NCBI GenBank assembly: GCA_027307335.1
Contig: DAHUXD010000063.1
Coordinates: 1 to 64,000, forward strand
Length of the DNA stretch: 64,000 bases
Direction: 5' to 3'
Source: Acidobacteriota bacterium
Lineage (GTDB): Bacteria; Acidobacteriota; Thermoanaerobaculia; UBA5066; Gp7-AA6
The number at the start of each line of letters is the position of its first letter. The first letter of the stretch is position 1. Both the position numbers and the translations under genes were made by a program. Below are positions 6,946 to 15,362 of this stretch, piece by piece. The notes below the pieces were generated by a model. That model was given only the letters and a program-made list of their open reading frames with translations, had not been told where the DNA came from and did not search any database.

Positions 6946-8340
6946 CTACGACGAGAACCCGATCCCGAACCGGTCGAGGACGCGGAGCAGCAGGCTCGGC
7001 CTCCGGCCGGCGTCGACGCGCCGGAGCGAGCGCGTCACCGCCGCGACCGCCAGGCGCCGCAGCGGCTCGGGCGGATAGGGAAACGGCTTTTTCCGCACCA
7101 TCGACAGCTCGAGCAGCGGACTCTCCTTCTCGAGAGCGAGGTGCGCGAGGATCCGCCCCGCGACGCGCGTCGAGCCGACGCCGTGGCCGGTGTAGCCGAG
7201 GCCGTAGCCGAGGCGGCCGCGGTGGGTCCCGAAGAACGGCGTCAGCCGGGTGGTCGAGGCGATCGGCCCCCCCCACGCGAACGGGAACTCGAGGTGCGAA
7301 AGCTGCGGGAAGTGGCGGCGGAAGCTCTCCTCGAGCGCGGCGTAGGGCGCCGCCGAGTGGTCACATCCGGGATCCACGCGGTTGCCCGGGTAGTAGGCCG
7401 CCTCGCTGGTGCCCCAGAGGATCCGGCCGTCCGGCGTCGGGCGGTAGTAATTGAAGAACGCGCGCGCATCGACGACGCCGCGGCCGGTCTTCCAGCCGAT
7501 CGAGCGCCACTCGGGGCCGGTGAGTGGCCGGCTCACGAGGATGTAGTCGTAGAGGGGCAGGAACCGCGTCGCGAGACGCGGGAGGAGCCGGTGCGTCCAG
7601 GCGTTCGTCGCGAGCACCGCGCGGCGCGCGCGCACCGATCGCTCTCCCGAGCGCAGGAGAACGCGGTCTCGCGGGAACTCGAACGCGTCGACGGGGGTCC
7701 GCTCGCGCACGATGACCCCCAGGCGCTCCGCCTCGCCCCGCAGCCCCTCGGCGAGTGCCACCGGATCCACGAGCGCGTGGCGCGGCGCGAGGAGCGCGCC
7801 GCGGTAGAGCGGGCTCGCGATCTCGTCGCGGACCTCGGGGCCGGACAGAAGCCGCCACCCCGGCGCGCCGACACGCTCGGCCGCGCGGGCCGAGGCCTCG
7901 AGCGCCTCGACGTGGGCGTCGGAGAGAGCGACCGTCAGCTGGCCGCGCCGCTGGAAGCCCGCCGGAATGCGGCGGTCGGCGAGGAAGCGCTCGAGACCGT
8001 CGAGATTCTCGCGCCCGATCCGGGCGAGCGAGCGCGCCTCGTCGAGACCGAAGTGCGCGATCGCGAGCTCGTGCGAGTGGTCGAGCGTCTCGCCCACGAT
8101 CCCGGCGTTGCGCCCGCTCGCGCCGTAGGCGACGGACTCCCGCTCGAGGATGCAGATCGAGAGCGACGGCTCGAGATCCTTGAGCGACAGCGCCGTCCAG
8201 AGACCGGTGAAGCCGCCGCCGACGATGGCGACGTCGACCTCGAGGTCCCCCACGAGGGCGGCCGGCACGCGGGGAGCGCGTCCGGCCATCCAGTAGCAGG
8301 CCTGCTCGATCGAGGGAAAGGTCCGGTCCGGCACGGTCAC
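6946..8340 (-). CDS. FAD-dependent amine/amino acid oxidase (DAO family, PuuB-like)
   Basis: 464 residues of the D-amino-acid-oxidase (DAO) fold. The N-terminal FAD-binding motif DVAIVGGGFTGLWTAL (about residues 35-50) and the following acidic strand end (CILERESVAYGASGRNAG) are typical of gamma-glutamylputrescine oxidase and related amine oxidases. The C-terminal WGGPIASTTRLTPFFG and GLGYTGHGVGSTRVAG contact the cofactor in this family. It is the last gene of a minus-strand unit after an APC permease and a putrescine aminotransferase, so a polyamine-derived amine is the likely substrate. No PuuA ligase is nearby, so action on gamma-glutamylputrescine is not supported; the exact substrate is unknown. 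The start is GTG 8340; a second GTG two codons on is equally possible. Confidence 0.85.
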   Translation of the reverse strand: MTVPDRTFPSIEQACYWMAGRAPRVPAALVGDLEVDVAIVGGGFTGLWTALSLKDLEPSLSICILERESVAYGASGRNAGIVGETLDHSHELAIAHFGLDEARSLARIGRENLDGLERFLADRRIPAGFQRRGQLTVALSDAHVEALEASARAAERVGAPGWRLLSGPEVRDEIASPLYRGALLAPRHALVDPVALAEGLRGEAERLGVIVRERTPVDAFEFPRDRVLLRSGERSVRARRAVLATNAWTHRLLPRLATRFLPLYDYILVSRPLTGPEWRSIGWKTGRGVVDARAFFNYYRPTPDGRILWGTSEAAYYPGNRVDPGCDHSAAPYAALEESFRRHFPQLSHLEFPFAWGGPIASTTRLTPFFGTHRGRLGYGLGYTGHGVGSTRVAGRILAHLALEKESPLLELSMVRKKPFPYPPEPLRRLAVAAVTRSLRRVDAGRRPSLLLRVLDRFGIGFSS

Positions 8341-8354
8341 GCCCCTCGCCCCGG

Positions 8355-8375
8355 CCCTCTCCCGGAGGGAGAGGG
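8355..8375. repeat. Intergenic palindrome (CCCTCTCCC...GGGAGAGGG)
   Basis: A perfect 9-bp stem (8355-8363 with 8367-8375) with a 3-nt loop fills the gap between the aminotransferase and oxidase genes. Palindromes of this sequence type are common dispersed intergenic elements in GC-rich Gram-negatives. The purine-rich arm may also serve as the Shine-Dalgarno region of the oxidase gene. Confidence 0.75.
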
Positions 8376-8377
8376 GC

Positions 8378-9727
8378 TTAGAGTCCGTGCTCCTTGTACA
8401 CGTCCTGGATCGACGCTTCGAGCGCGCCGAGGAACCTGTCGATTTCCGGATACGAGATCACGAGCGGCGGCTCGACGCGCAGGACCTGCGCGTTGATGTA
8501 GGTCCCCGAGATGAGGATGCCGCGTCCGAAGAGGGCCTTCGCGACCGCGTAGCCCAGGTCGTGGTCCGTGAACTCCATCCCGAGCATGAGGCCTCGCCCG
8601 CGAGCGCCCTTCATCACCTTCGGGTAGCGGTTCGCGAGGGCGTTCATGCGCGGCAGCAGGTACTCGCCCTTCTCGCCGGCCTGCTTCGGCAGGTCCTCGT
8701 CGAGGAGCACGTGGATCGTCGCGATCGCCGCCGCGCAGCAGACGGGATTGCCGCCGAAGGTCGTGGTGTGCAGGAATGGGTTGTCCATGTACCGCTCCCA
8801 GGTGCGGCGCGTCCCGACGCACGCGCCGATCGGCATCACGCCGCCGCCGAACCCCTTCCCGAGCGCCATCAGGTCCGGCACGACCCCGTCGTGCTCGCAG
8901 CAGAACATCTTGCCGCTCCGGCCCATGCCGCTCTGGACCTCGTCGAACACGAGGACGGCTCCGTACTTGTCGCAGATCTCCCGGGCCGCCGCGAGGTAGC
9001 CCGGCGGAGCCACGTTGATGCCGCCCTCCCCCTGGATCGGCTCGATGACGACCGCCGCCACCCGGTCCCCCGAGAAGTCGCCGCTCGCGACGACCATGCG
9101 GAGCGCGTCGGCGTCGCCGAAGGGCACGTGCGTCCAGCGCTTGAGCGGGAGGAACGGCTCGCGGAAGACGGCCTTCGACGTGCCGCCGAGCGAGCCGAGA
9201 GACTTGCCGTGGAAGGCGCCGATCGTACCCACGAAGTGGTGGCGCCCCGTCGTGAGGATCGCCATCTTGAGGCAGGCCTCGATCGACTCGGTGCCGGAGT
9301 TCGTGAAGAAGGAGTACTGGAGGTCACCCGGCGTGATCATCGCGACCAGGCGCGCGAGGTACGTCCGGAGCGGATCGATCAGCTCCTGCGAGTGGATCGC
9401 CTGCTTCTCGAGCTGGTCCTGGACGGCCTTCAGGACCTTCGGGTGGCGGTGACCCGTGACGTAGATGCCGAAGCCCCCGAGCATGTCGAGGAACTCCTTG
9501 CCCTGGACGTCGCGGAACACCGAGCCCCCGTCGCTCCATTCGACGGCCGTGTAGTCCGTCGACACGGACTTGCGGTACTCGAGGAAGGCGGGATTCACGT
9601 TCTCGTTCCAGTACTGGACCGACTCCTCGATCACGCGCTTCTGCTCGGGCGGCGAGAGCGTCTTCTTGCCGATCAGGTCGAGGACGTACGCGGACTGCTC
9701 GCGCGCTCCCTTCAGGTTCTGGGACAT
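8378..9727 (-). CDS. patA: Putrescine aminotransferase-like class III aminotransferase (first copy)
   Basis: 449 residues, PLP-dependent, fold type I. It follows E. coli PatA (YgjG) over its length: NPAFLEYRKSV near residue 48, HSQELIDPLRTYLA, FFTNSGTESIEACLK for phosphate binding, FHGKSLGSLGGTSK, FDEVQSGMGRSGK, and ALGKGFGGGVMPIGA with the Schiff-base lysine. TTTFGGNPVCCAAA and VLRVEPPLVISYPEIDRF complete the family pattern. The predicted reaction moves the amino group of putrescine to 2-oxoglutarate, giving 4-aminobutanal. A strong AGGAG site precedes the ATG. It lies between a permease and an amine oxidase on the same strand. Cadaverine or another diamine cannot be excluded as substrate. 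A paralogue is at 12709-14115. Confidence 0.88.
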   Translation of the reverse strand: MSQNLKGAREQSAYVLDLIGKKTLSPPEQKRVIEESVQYWNENVNPAFLEYRKSVSTDYTAVEWSDGGSVFRDVQGKEFLDMLGGFGIYVTGHRHPKVLKAVQDQLEKQAIHSQELIDPLRTYLARLVAMITPGDLQYSFFTNSGTESIEACLKMAILTTGRHHFVGTIGAFHGKSLGSLGGTSKAVFREPFLPLKRWTHVPFGDADALRMVVASGDFSGDRVAAVVIEPIQGEGGINVAPPGYLAAAREICDKYGAVLVFDEVQSGMGRSGKMFCCEHDGVVPDLMALGKGFGGGVMPIGACVGTRRTWERYMDNPFLHTTTFGGNPVCCAAAIATIHVLLDEDLPKQAGEKGEYLLPRMNALANRYPKVMKGARGRGLMLGMEFTDHDLGYAVAKALFGRGILISGTYINAQVLRVEPPLVISYPEIDRFLGALEASIQDVYKEHGL

Positions 9728-9769
9728 GCGGTCGATCTCCTGTCTGAAATGAGGCCGCCGGAGTCTACT

Positions 9770-11173
9770 TCACGCCCCGGAACGGCGCGGGATGAGCAGG
9801 TACCCGACGACGACCGTCACCAGCATTTCGCCGCCGAGAATGAGGGCCTCCTTCAGGGGCGCCTGGCTCGTCGGCGACGGCACGAAGTAGAGGACGCAGG
9901 CGCCAAAGATGTACAGCGTGCAGACCCAGGCCGCGACCGCGGCCCCCACGGGTCCGCCGGGCGCGACGTACGGGCGGGGCTGATCCGGGCGCCGCTTCCG
10001 CAGGACGAGAAATGCCGGGAAGACGAGCAGGTAACAGAGCAGCAGGCAGAGCGACGTCAGGCGGAAGGTCATGAAGAAGATGTTCGACTGGTCGCTCGAG
10101 AGAAACGCTCCGCCCACGAGGAGCGCCGTCGACACGAATCCCATCACGACGAAGGCGAACGCCGGCGTGCGGAAGCGGGGGTGGAGCCGGCCGAGCGCCT
10201 CGGGGAGCACGCCCTCCTCGGCCGCGACCGCGGCGACGCGATTCGACCCGAGGCTCCACGTCACGACGTTGGCCACGCAGGCGTACAGAAACCCGAGACC
10301 GAGCAGGAAGACCACCGTGTCGCCGGCGCGTCCCCACTGCTTCCCGAGCACCGCGAGCGCGTCCCACGTGCCCGTCACGATCGAGAGCTTTCCGGTCGGC
10401 ACCGCCAAGAGGATCCCGCCGATCGCGAACGAGTAGAGGACCGCGATCAGCGCCCCCGACCAGAGGATCACGATCGGGACGTCGCGCTTCGGGTGCCGCA
10501 TCTCGCCGCCGGCCGAGCTCATCAGCTCGAAGCCGAACGTCGAGTACAGGAGGGCCGGCAGGTAGGCGATCGAGTCGTTCCACTTCGGCAGGAGCCCGCC
10601 GGCCGAGAACGCGTTCGCCGACGACCGTCCCCGGAAGATCGCGGACAGGCCCAGCACCCCGAGCGCGAGGAAGATGAGCGCCTTGACGACCGCGCCCAGG
10701 TTCGGGACCCACTTCGAGATCTCGAGCCGGACGACGCCGATCGCGACCGTCACCCACGTCAGCGCGATGGCGATCCCGGCCTCCTGCCAGGGGGACTGCG
10801 TCTTGAGGAACATCTGCTCGAACGTGCCGGCGAAGATCAGGTAGACCGACGGGATCCAGTAGGCGTTGTTGATCCAGTACATCCAGGCCACGAACGAGCC
10901 CCACTTCGGCCCGAAGGCCTCCCGGACCCAGACGTAGACCCCGCCCTCCCCCGGCCACGCCGCCCCGAGCTCGGCCGTGATCAGGCCGTAGGGCACGAAG
11001 AAGACGACCATCGTGATGGCCCACCAGGAGAACCAGGCGTAGCCCATGGCCGCCGAGGAGGCCAGCGTGTCGATCGTCAGGATGGCGCAGACGGTGAAGA
11101 GAACGAGGTCCGAGCGTCCGAGGACGCGCTCGAGGACGGGCGTCTGCGCCTGGGTTGCCGGAACCGAGCTCAA
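9770..11173 (-). CDS. APC-family amino acid/polyamine permease
   Basis: 467 residues with about 12 membrane segments. The N-terminus (LVLFTVCAILTIDTLASSAAMGY) and the AAWPGEGGVYVWVREAFGPKWG loop after helix 2 place it in the APC superfamily, near the glutamate:GABA antiporter and amino-acid transporter branches. It is the first gene of the minus-strand unit leading to a putrescine aminotransferase and an amine oxidase, so uptake or exchange of putrescine, GABA or a related compound is the best guess. The 123-bp gap to gabT is a divergent promoter region in which I see no clear boxes. Transporter type is secure; substrate is inferred from context only. Confidence 0.88.
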   Translation of the reverse strand: MSSVPATQAQTPVLERVLGRSDLVLFTVCAILTIDTLASSAAMGYAWFSWWAITMVVFFVPYGLITAELGAAWPGEGGVYVWVREAFGPKWGSFVAWMYWINNAYWIPSVYLIFAGTFEQMFLKTQSPWQEAGIAIALTWVTVAIGVVRLEISKWVPNLGAVVKALIFLALGVLGLSAIFRGRSSANAFSAGGLLPKWNDSIAYLPALLYSTFGFELMSSAGGEMRHPKRDVPIVILWSGALIAVLYSFAIGGILLAVPTGKLSIVTGTWDALAVLGKQWGRAGDTVVFLLGLGFLYACVANVVTWSLGSNRVAAVAAEEGVLPEALGRLHPRFRTPAFAFVVMGFVSTALLVGGAFLSSDQSNIFFMTFRLTSLCLLLCYLLVFPAFLVLRKRRPDQPRPYVAPGGPVGAAVAAWVCTLYIFGACVLYFVPSPTSQAPLKEALILGGEMLVTVVVGYLLIPRRSGA

Positions 11174-11296
11174 ACTGGGCGGATCCTATCGCAAATGACG
11201 GTCCTGCAGTGACTTCCGGTCACGCCGATGCCGATTCCCGGGGGCGCATGATAGGCTGAACGCCTTCGGTTTCGATCCGACCGGGGCTTTGCCAGC

Positions 11297-12619
11297 ATGT
11301 CCGCCACCCGCACGACCTCGATTCGTCTGAAGACCGCCCTTCCGGGGCCCCGCTCGGCCGCCCTGGGCGCTCGGCGGGCACAGGCCGTGCCCCGCGGCGT
11401 CGGCCACTCGACCCCGATCTACGCCGAGAGCGCCCGCGGCGCCCTCGTCACCGACGTCGACGGGAACGTCCTGATCGACTTCGCGGGCGGCATCGGGACC
11501 TTGAACGTCGGCCACGCGAACCCGGAGGTCGTCCGGGCCGCGGCGGATCAGCTCGAGCGGTTCACCCACACCTGCTTCTCGGTCTCGCCCTACGAGGGCT
11601 ACGTCGCGTTGTGCGAAAAATTGAACGCGAAAACCCCGGGTAGGGGCCCGAAGAAGACCCTGCTGACCAACAGCGGCGCCGAGGCGCTCGAGAACGCGGT
11701 CAAGATCGCCCGGCACGCGACGGGGCGCGAGGCGATCGTCGTCTTCGAGCACGCCTTCCACGGCCGGACGCTGCTCGCGATGACGATGACGAGCAAGGTC
11801 CGGCCGTACAAGTTCGGATTCGGGCCGTTCGCCCCCGAGGTCTACCGGCTCCCCTTCCCCTACGCCTACCGCGGGTACGTCCCCGGCTCGGCGGCCTCGA
11901 TGCTCGAGGAGTTCTTCCTGACCCAGGTCGCGGCGGAGAAGGTGGCGTGCGTCGTCATCGAGCTCGTGCTCGGCGAGGGCGGCTTCGTCGTCGCGCCGCC
12001 CGAGTTCGTGGAGACCCTCGCGCGCGCCTGCCGCGAGCACGGCATCCTGCTCGTCGTCGACGAGGTCCAGACCGGCTTCGGCCGCACGGGAAAGACGTTC
12101 GCGTGCGAGCACTACGGCGTCGAGCCCGACCTCGTCACCCTCGCGAAGTCGCTCGCCGGCGGGCTGCCCCTCTCGGCCGTGACCGGCCGCGCCGACGTCA
12201 TGGACAGCGCGCAGGTCGGCGGCCTCGGCGGGACCTACGCCGGCAACCCGGTCTCCTGCGCCGCCGCGCTCGCCGCGATCGCGTACATGGAAAAGCACCG
12301 CCTCGCCGAACGCGCCGCGGAGATCGGCCGGACGGTCGAGGCGCGCTTCCGCGGCTTCGTCGAGCGGTTCCCCTTCGTCGGCGACGCGCGGGGCCTCGGG
12401 GCGATGCGCGCGCTCGAGCTCGTGCGCGACCGCGCGACGAAGGCGCCGGACAAAGAGCGGACCGACCGCGTCGTCCGGAAGGCCTACGAGTCCGGCCTCC
12501 TCCTCGTGGGCGCCGGCACTCACGGCAACGTGATTCGAACCCTCATGCCGCTCGTCGTGACGGACGACGAGCTCGCCGAGGGACTGGACGTCCTGGAACA
12601 TGCGCTCGAAACGGCCTAA
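11297..12619 (+). CDS. gabT: 4-aminobutyrate aminotransferase (GabT-like)
   Basis: 440 residues. A class III PLP aminotransferase with the GABA-transaminase pattern: VDGNVLIDFAGGIGTLNVGH near residue 55, LLTNSGAEALENAVKIARH, FEHAFHGRTLLAMTMTSK, KFGFGPFAPEVYRLPFPYAYR, VDEVQTGFGRTGK and LAKSLAGGLPLSAVTGR with the Schiff-base lysine. It should convert GABA and 2-oxoglutarate to succinate semialdehyde and glutamate, the step between the aminobutyraldehyde dehydrogenase (16785-18245) and the succinate-semialdehyde dehydrogenase (15363-16727) encoded nearby. It starts a plus-strand unit of four genes and is divergent from the permease. Activity on 5-aminovalerate or other omega-amino acids is possible, given the lysine-dehydrogenase-like neighbour. 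Confidence 0.9.
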   Translation: MSATRTTSIRLKTALPGPRSAALGARRAQAVPRGVGHSTPIYAESARGALVTDVDGNVLIDFAGGIGTLNVGHANPEVVRAAADQLERFTHTCFSVSPYEGYVALCEKLNAKTPGRGPKKTLLTNSGAEALENAVKIARHATGREAIVVFEHAFHGRTLLAMTMTSKVRPYKFGFGPFAPEVYRLPFPYAYRGYVPGSAASMLEEFFLTQVAAEKVACVVIELVLGEGGFVVAPPEFVETLARACREHGILLVVDEVQTGFGRTGKTFACEHYGVEPDLVTLAKSLAGGLPLSAVTGRADVMDSAQVGGLGGTYAGNPVSCAAALAAIAYMEKHRLAERAAEIGRTVEARFRGFVERFPFVGDARGLGAMRALELVRDRATKAPDKERTDRVVRKAYESGLLLVGAGTHGNVIRTLMPLVVTDDELAEGLDVLEHALETA

Positions 12620-12708
12620 GCGCCACCTGTTCTGCGTCGGAGACTCCTAGCCGCCCCTCCGCGGACAGCGTCCGATCTCGGCTCGGGACGACGAAAACGG
12701 GGGACGAC

Positions 12709-14115
12709 ATGGCGACTCAGGAACTCACGACCGGACAGACGCGGATGAACACCCAGGAGCTGATCCGCGAGTCCCAGAAGTGGCTCGACGTGATCTCCGC
12801 GAAGGAGCTCACGCCGGAGCAGAAGGAGAAGATCGCGACCGACACGGTCGACAACTTCTCCTACTACTACAACCGCGGCTACCTCGAGTACCGCAAGTCG
12901 GTCATCGAGATGAGGGACAACCCCGCGCTCGAGTGGGTCGGCGAGGGCTCGACCTTCCAGGACCTGACGGGGCGCACGTACATCGACTGCCTCGGCGGCT
13001 ACGGCATCTACAGCGCCGGCATCCGGCATCCGAAGATCGTCCGCGCGGTCCGGGACCAGCTCGACCGCATGCCGCTGTCGTCGCAGGAGCTCCTCGACCC
13101 GCTCCGGGGCGCCCTCGCCGAGCTCCTCGGCGAGATCACGCCGGGCGACCTCCAGTACTCCTTCTTCATCAACAACGGCACCGACGCCGTCGAGGGCGCG
13201 ATCAAGCTCGCGCGGCTCTTCACGGGCCGCACGAACTTCATCAGCTCGCTCCGCGGGTTCCACGGCAAGAGCTGCGGCTCCCTCTCGCTGCTCGGCAAGT
13301 GGGAGTACCGCGAGCCGTTCCTCCCGCTCCTGCCCGGCATCCACTTCGTCGAGTTCGGCGACGCGGACGCCGTCATCGAGGAGCTCTACAAGGCGGACCA
13401 GACCGGCAAGGGCATCGCCGGGGTGATCATGGAGCCGGTCCAGGGCGAGGCGGGCGCGATCGTCCCGCCCGACGACTTCTGGCCGCGCATCCGGAAGGCC
13501 TGCGACGAGTACGGCGCGCTGCTGATCGCCGATGAGGTCCAGACGGGCCTCGGCCGCACCGGCAAGCTCTTCGGCGTCGACCACTGGAACGTCGTGCCGG
13601 ACATCATGTGCCTCGGCAAGGCGCTCGGCGGCGGCGTGATGCCGCTGTCGGCGTTCATCTCGACGCCGAAGATCTGGGGCGTGCTCGAGACGAACCCCTT
13701 CATCCACTCCTCCACGTTCGGCGGCAACCCGCTCGCCTGCGCCGCGGGCATCGCCGCGATCAACGTAACGCTCGAGGAGGACCTGCCGGGCCAGGCGGCG
13801 AAGAAGGGCAAGTGGCTGCTCGCCCAGATCATCCGGCTCAAGATGCGGTTCGACCGCCTCATCCACCGCACCGGCGGCAAGGGGCTCCTCCTCGGCATCG
13901 AGTTCGTCAACACCGAGATCGGGTACAAGGTCGTGTCGGGCCTCTTCCGCCGCGGCGTGCTCGTCGCGGGCACGCTGACCAACTCGAAGGTCGTCCGGCT
14001 CGAGCCGGCGCTGAACATCCCGGACAAGCTCTTGAAGGAGGTCATCGGCGCGCTCGAGGAGACGCTGCGGGAAGTCGACGACGCGACGCCGGACATCCAG
14101 AAGGACGAGGAGTGA
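12709..14115 (+). CDS. patA: Putrescine aminotransferase-like class III aminotransferase (second copy)
   Basis: 468 residues from the ATG at 12709. It shares the PatA layout with the gene at 8378-9727: GYLEYRKSV, SSQELLDPLRGALAELLGEI, TPGDLQYSFFINNGTDAVEG, FHGKSCGSLSLLGK, ADEVQTGLGRTGK, CLGKALGGGVMPLSA with the catalytic lysine, and STFGGNPLACAAGIA. Against the first copy and E. coli PatA, the phosphate-binding NSGTES is changed to NNGTDA, so the two copies probably differ in substrate. The N-terminus is longer and the C-terminus has an acidic tail (DDATPDIQKDEE). It lies between gabT and a lysine-6-dehydrogenase-like gene, so a diamine or lysine-derived substrate is plausible. Confidence 0.86.
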   Translation: MATQELTTGQTRMNTQELIRESQKWLDVISAKELTPEQKEKIATDTVDNFSYYYNRGYLEYRKSVIEMRDNPALEWVGEGSTFQDLTGRTYIDCLGGYGIYSAGIRHPKIVRAVRDQLDRMPLSSQELLDPLRGALAELLGEITPGDLQYSFFINNGTDAVEGAIKLARLFTGRTNFISSLRGFHGKSCGSLSLLGKWEYREPFLPLLPGIHFVEFGDADAVIEELYKADQTGKGIAGVIMEPVQGEAGAIVPPDDFWPRIRKACDEYGALLIADEVQTGLGRTGKLFGVDHWNVVPDIMCLGKALGGGVMPLSAFISTPKIWGVLETNPFIHSSTFGGNPLACAAGIAAINVTLEEDLPGQAAKKGKWLLAQIIRLKMRFDRLIHRTGGKGLLLGIEFVNTEIGYKVVSGLFRRGVLVAGTLTNSKVVRLEPALNIPDKLLKEVIGALEETLREVDDATPDIQKDEE

Positions 14116-14142
14116 CCGGCGCCACGCTCGCGACGAGAGGCG

Positions 14143-14194
14143 GTAGGGGCGGCCCTTGCGGCCGCCCGCGGGCGGGGACAAGCCCCGCCCCTAC
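14143..14194. repeat. GC-rich palindromic repeat family R2, copy B
   Basis: A 52-bp element: half 1 at 14143-14167 (starts GTAGGGGCGGCCC) and half 2 at 14168-14194 (ends CCCGCCCCTAC). The ends form an inverted repeat GTAGGGGCGG / CCGCCCCTAC, and each half also folds on itself. Copy A (6884-6935) differs at only a few bases. It sits inside a run of same-strand genes, so it is not simply a terminator at a unit end. Confidence 0.9.
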
Positions 14195-14224
14195 GGCCCG
14201 TAACCGGCAAAGGACGTAACTGCC

Positions 14225-15337
14225 GTGCGAATTGCCGTTCTCGGCGCCGCGGGCGCCATGGCGCAGGTCGTCCTGCGCGATCTTCTCCAGTTCGTGCCGG
14301 ACGTCAACATCACGGCGGCGGATCACAGGCGGTTCATCCACGCGGATCCCCGCGTGACCGCGGCCGACCTGGACGCGAGAGACGAGGGCGGCACCGCGCG
14401 ACTCCTCGCGGGGCACGACGCCGTGCTCAACTGCGTCACCTACTACTTCAACGTGCCCGTCATGAGGGCGGCGCTCGCGGCCCGCGTGCCGTACGCGGAC
14501 CTCGGCGGGCTCTACCACGGGTCGCTCAAGCAGTTCGCGCTGCACGAGGACTTCGTGCGCGCGGGCGTGCCGGCGCTCCTCGGCATGGGCTCGACGCCCG
14601 GAATCACGAACGTGATGGCCGGCGTCCTGGCGCGTGGGCTCGACTCGGTCGAGGAGGTCCACGTGCGGGTCGGCTGCATGGACCGCGGCGCGTCGGGGCC
14701 GCTGCCGGTTCCCTACGCGCTCGACACGGTGCTCGACGAGTTCGCGCTCGAGCCGATCGTCTTCCGGGACGGCCGGCCGGAGCCGGTGCCGCCCATGAGC
14801 GGCCGCGAGTCGATCGAGTTCCCGGAACCGGTCGGCCGCGCCGAGGCCCTCTACACGCTCCACTCCGAGGTCGCGATGTTTCCGCGCTCGTTCCCGATGC
14901 TCCGTTCGGCGAGCTTCAAGGTCGCCTTCGAGCCGGCGTTCGTCGAGAAGATGCGCTTCCTGGTCGAGCTCGGCTTCGCCTCGCGCGAGAAGCTCGCCGG
15001 TTCGCTTTCTCCGCGCGAGACGCTGCTCGCGCTCGCGGCCCGCCAGGCCACCCCCGCCGGCGAGCCGCAGGACTGCGACGCCCTGCGGGTCGATCTCGTG
15101 GGAAGCCGGGAGAACCGCCGCGTCGAGCGCCGCGCCGAGATGGTCGTCCTTCCCCATCCGGAATGGCGCGTCGCGGCCGGGAGTCTCGACACCGGCGTGC
15201 CGCTCTCGATCGCGGGACAGCTCCTCGGCAGCGGCGCGATCCGGACGCCCGGCGTCCTGTGCCCCGAGACCGCCGTCCCCGGCGAGACCTTCTTCGAGAT
15301 GCTCGAGCGCCGCGGCCTGCGCGCCCGCTGGAGCTAG
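14225..15337 (+). CDS. Saccharopine dehydrogenase-fold protein, lysine 6-dehydrogenase-like
   Basis: 370 residues. The N-terminal Rossmann domain opens RIAVLGAAGAMAQVVLRDLL, an NAD(P)-binding fingerprint. The order that follows (LAGHDAVLNCVTYYFNVPVMRAAL, YADLGGLYHG, LLGMGSTPGITNVMAGVLA) matches bacterial lysine 6-dehydrogenases and carboxynorspermidine/saccharopine reductases. A TLHSEVAMFPRSFP segment corresponds to the substrate-binding catalytic domain. The likely reaction is NAD-dependent oxidation of an amino group next to a carboxylate or at the lysine epsilon position. The start is GTG 14225; the R2 repeat lies just upstream. The context (two diamine aminotransferases, GABA shunt) fits lysine/cadaverine or polyamine metabolism. 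The substrate is not settled by sequence alone. Confidence 0.75.
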   Translation: MRIAVLGAAGAMAQVVLRDLLQFVPDVNITAADHRRFIHADPRVTAADLDARDEGGTARLLAGHDAVLNCVTYYFNVPVMRAALAARVPYADLGGLYHGSLKQFALHEDFVRAGVPALLGMGSTPGITNVMAGVLARGLDSVEEVHVRVGCMDRGASGPLPVPYALDTVLDEFALEPIVFRDGRPEPVPPMSGRESIEFPEPVGRAEALYTLHSEVAMFPRSFPMLRSASFKVAFEPAFVEKMRFLVELGFASREKLAGSLSPRETLLALAARQATPAGEPQDCDALRVDLVGSRENRRVERRAEMVVLPHPEWRVAAGSLDTGVPLSIAGQLLGSGAIRTPGVLCPETAVPGETFFEMLERRGLRARWS

Positions 15338-15362
15338 CCCACCGCTGCGAAAGGATTCGACC

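Noticed and set aside
8387-11212. Plus-strand 941-codon frame opposite the aminotransferase and permease
   Set aside because: Composition is that of an antisense shadow; the minus-strand frames contain complete enzyme and transporter motifs.
11174-11296. Riboswitch or attenuator between the divergent permease and gabT
   Set aside because: No conserved riboswitch core and no strong terminator-type hairpin could be seen in the 123 bp.
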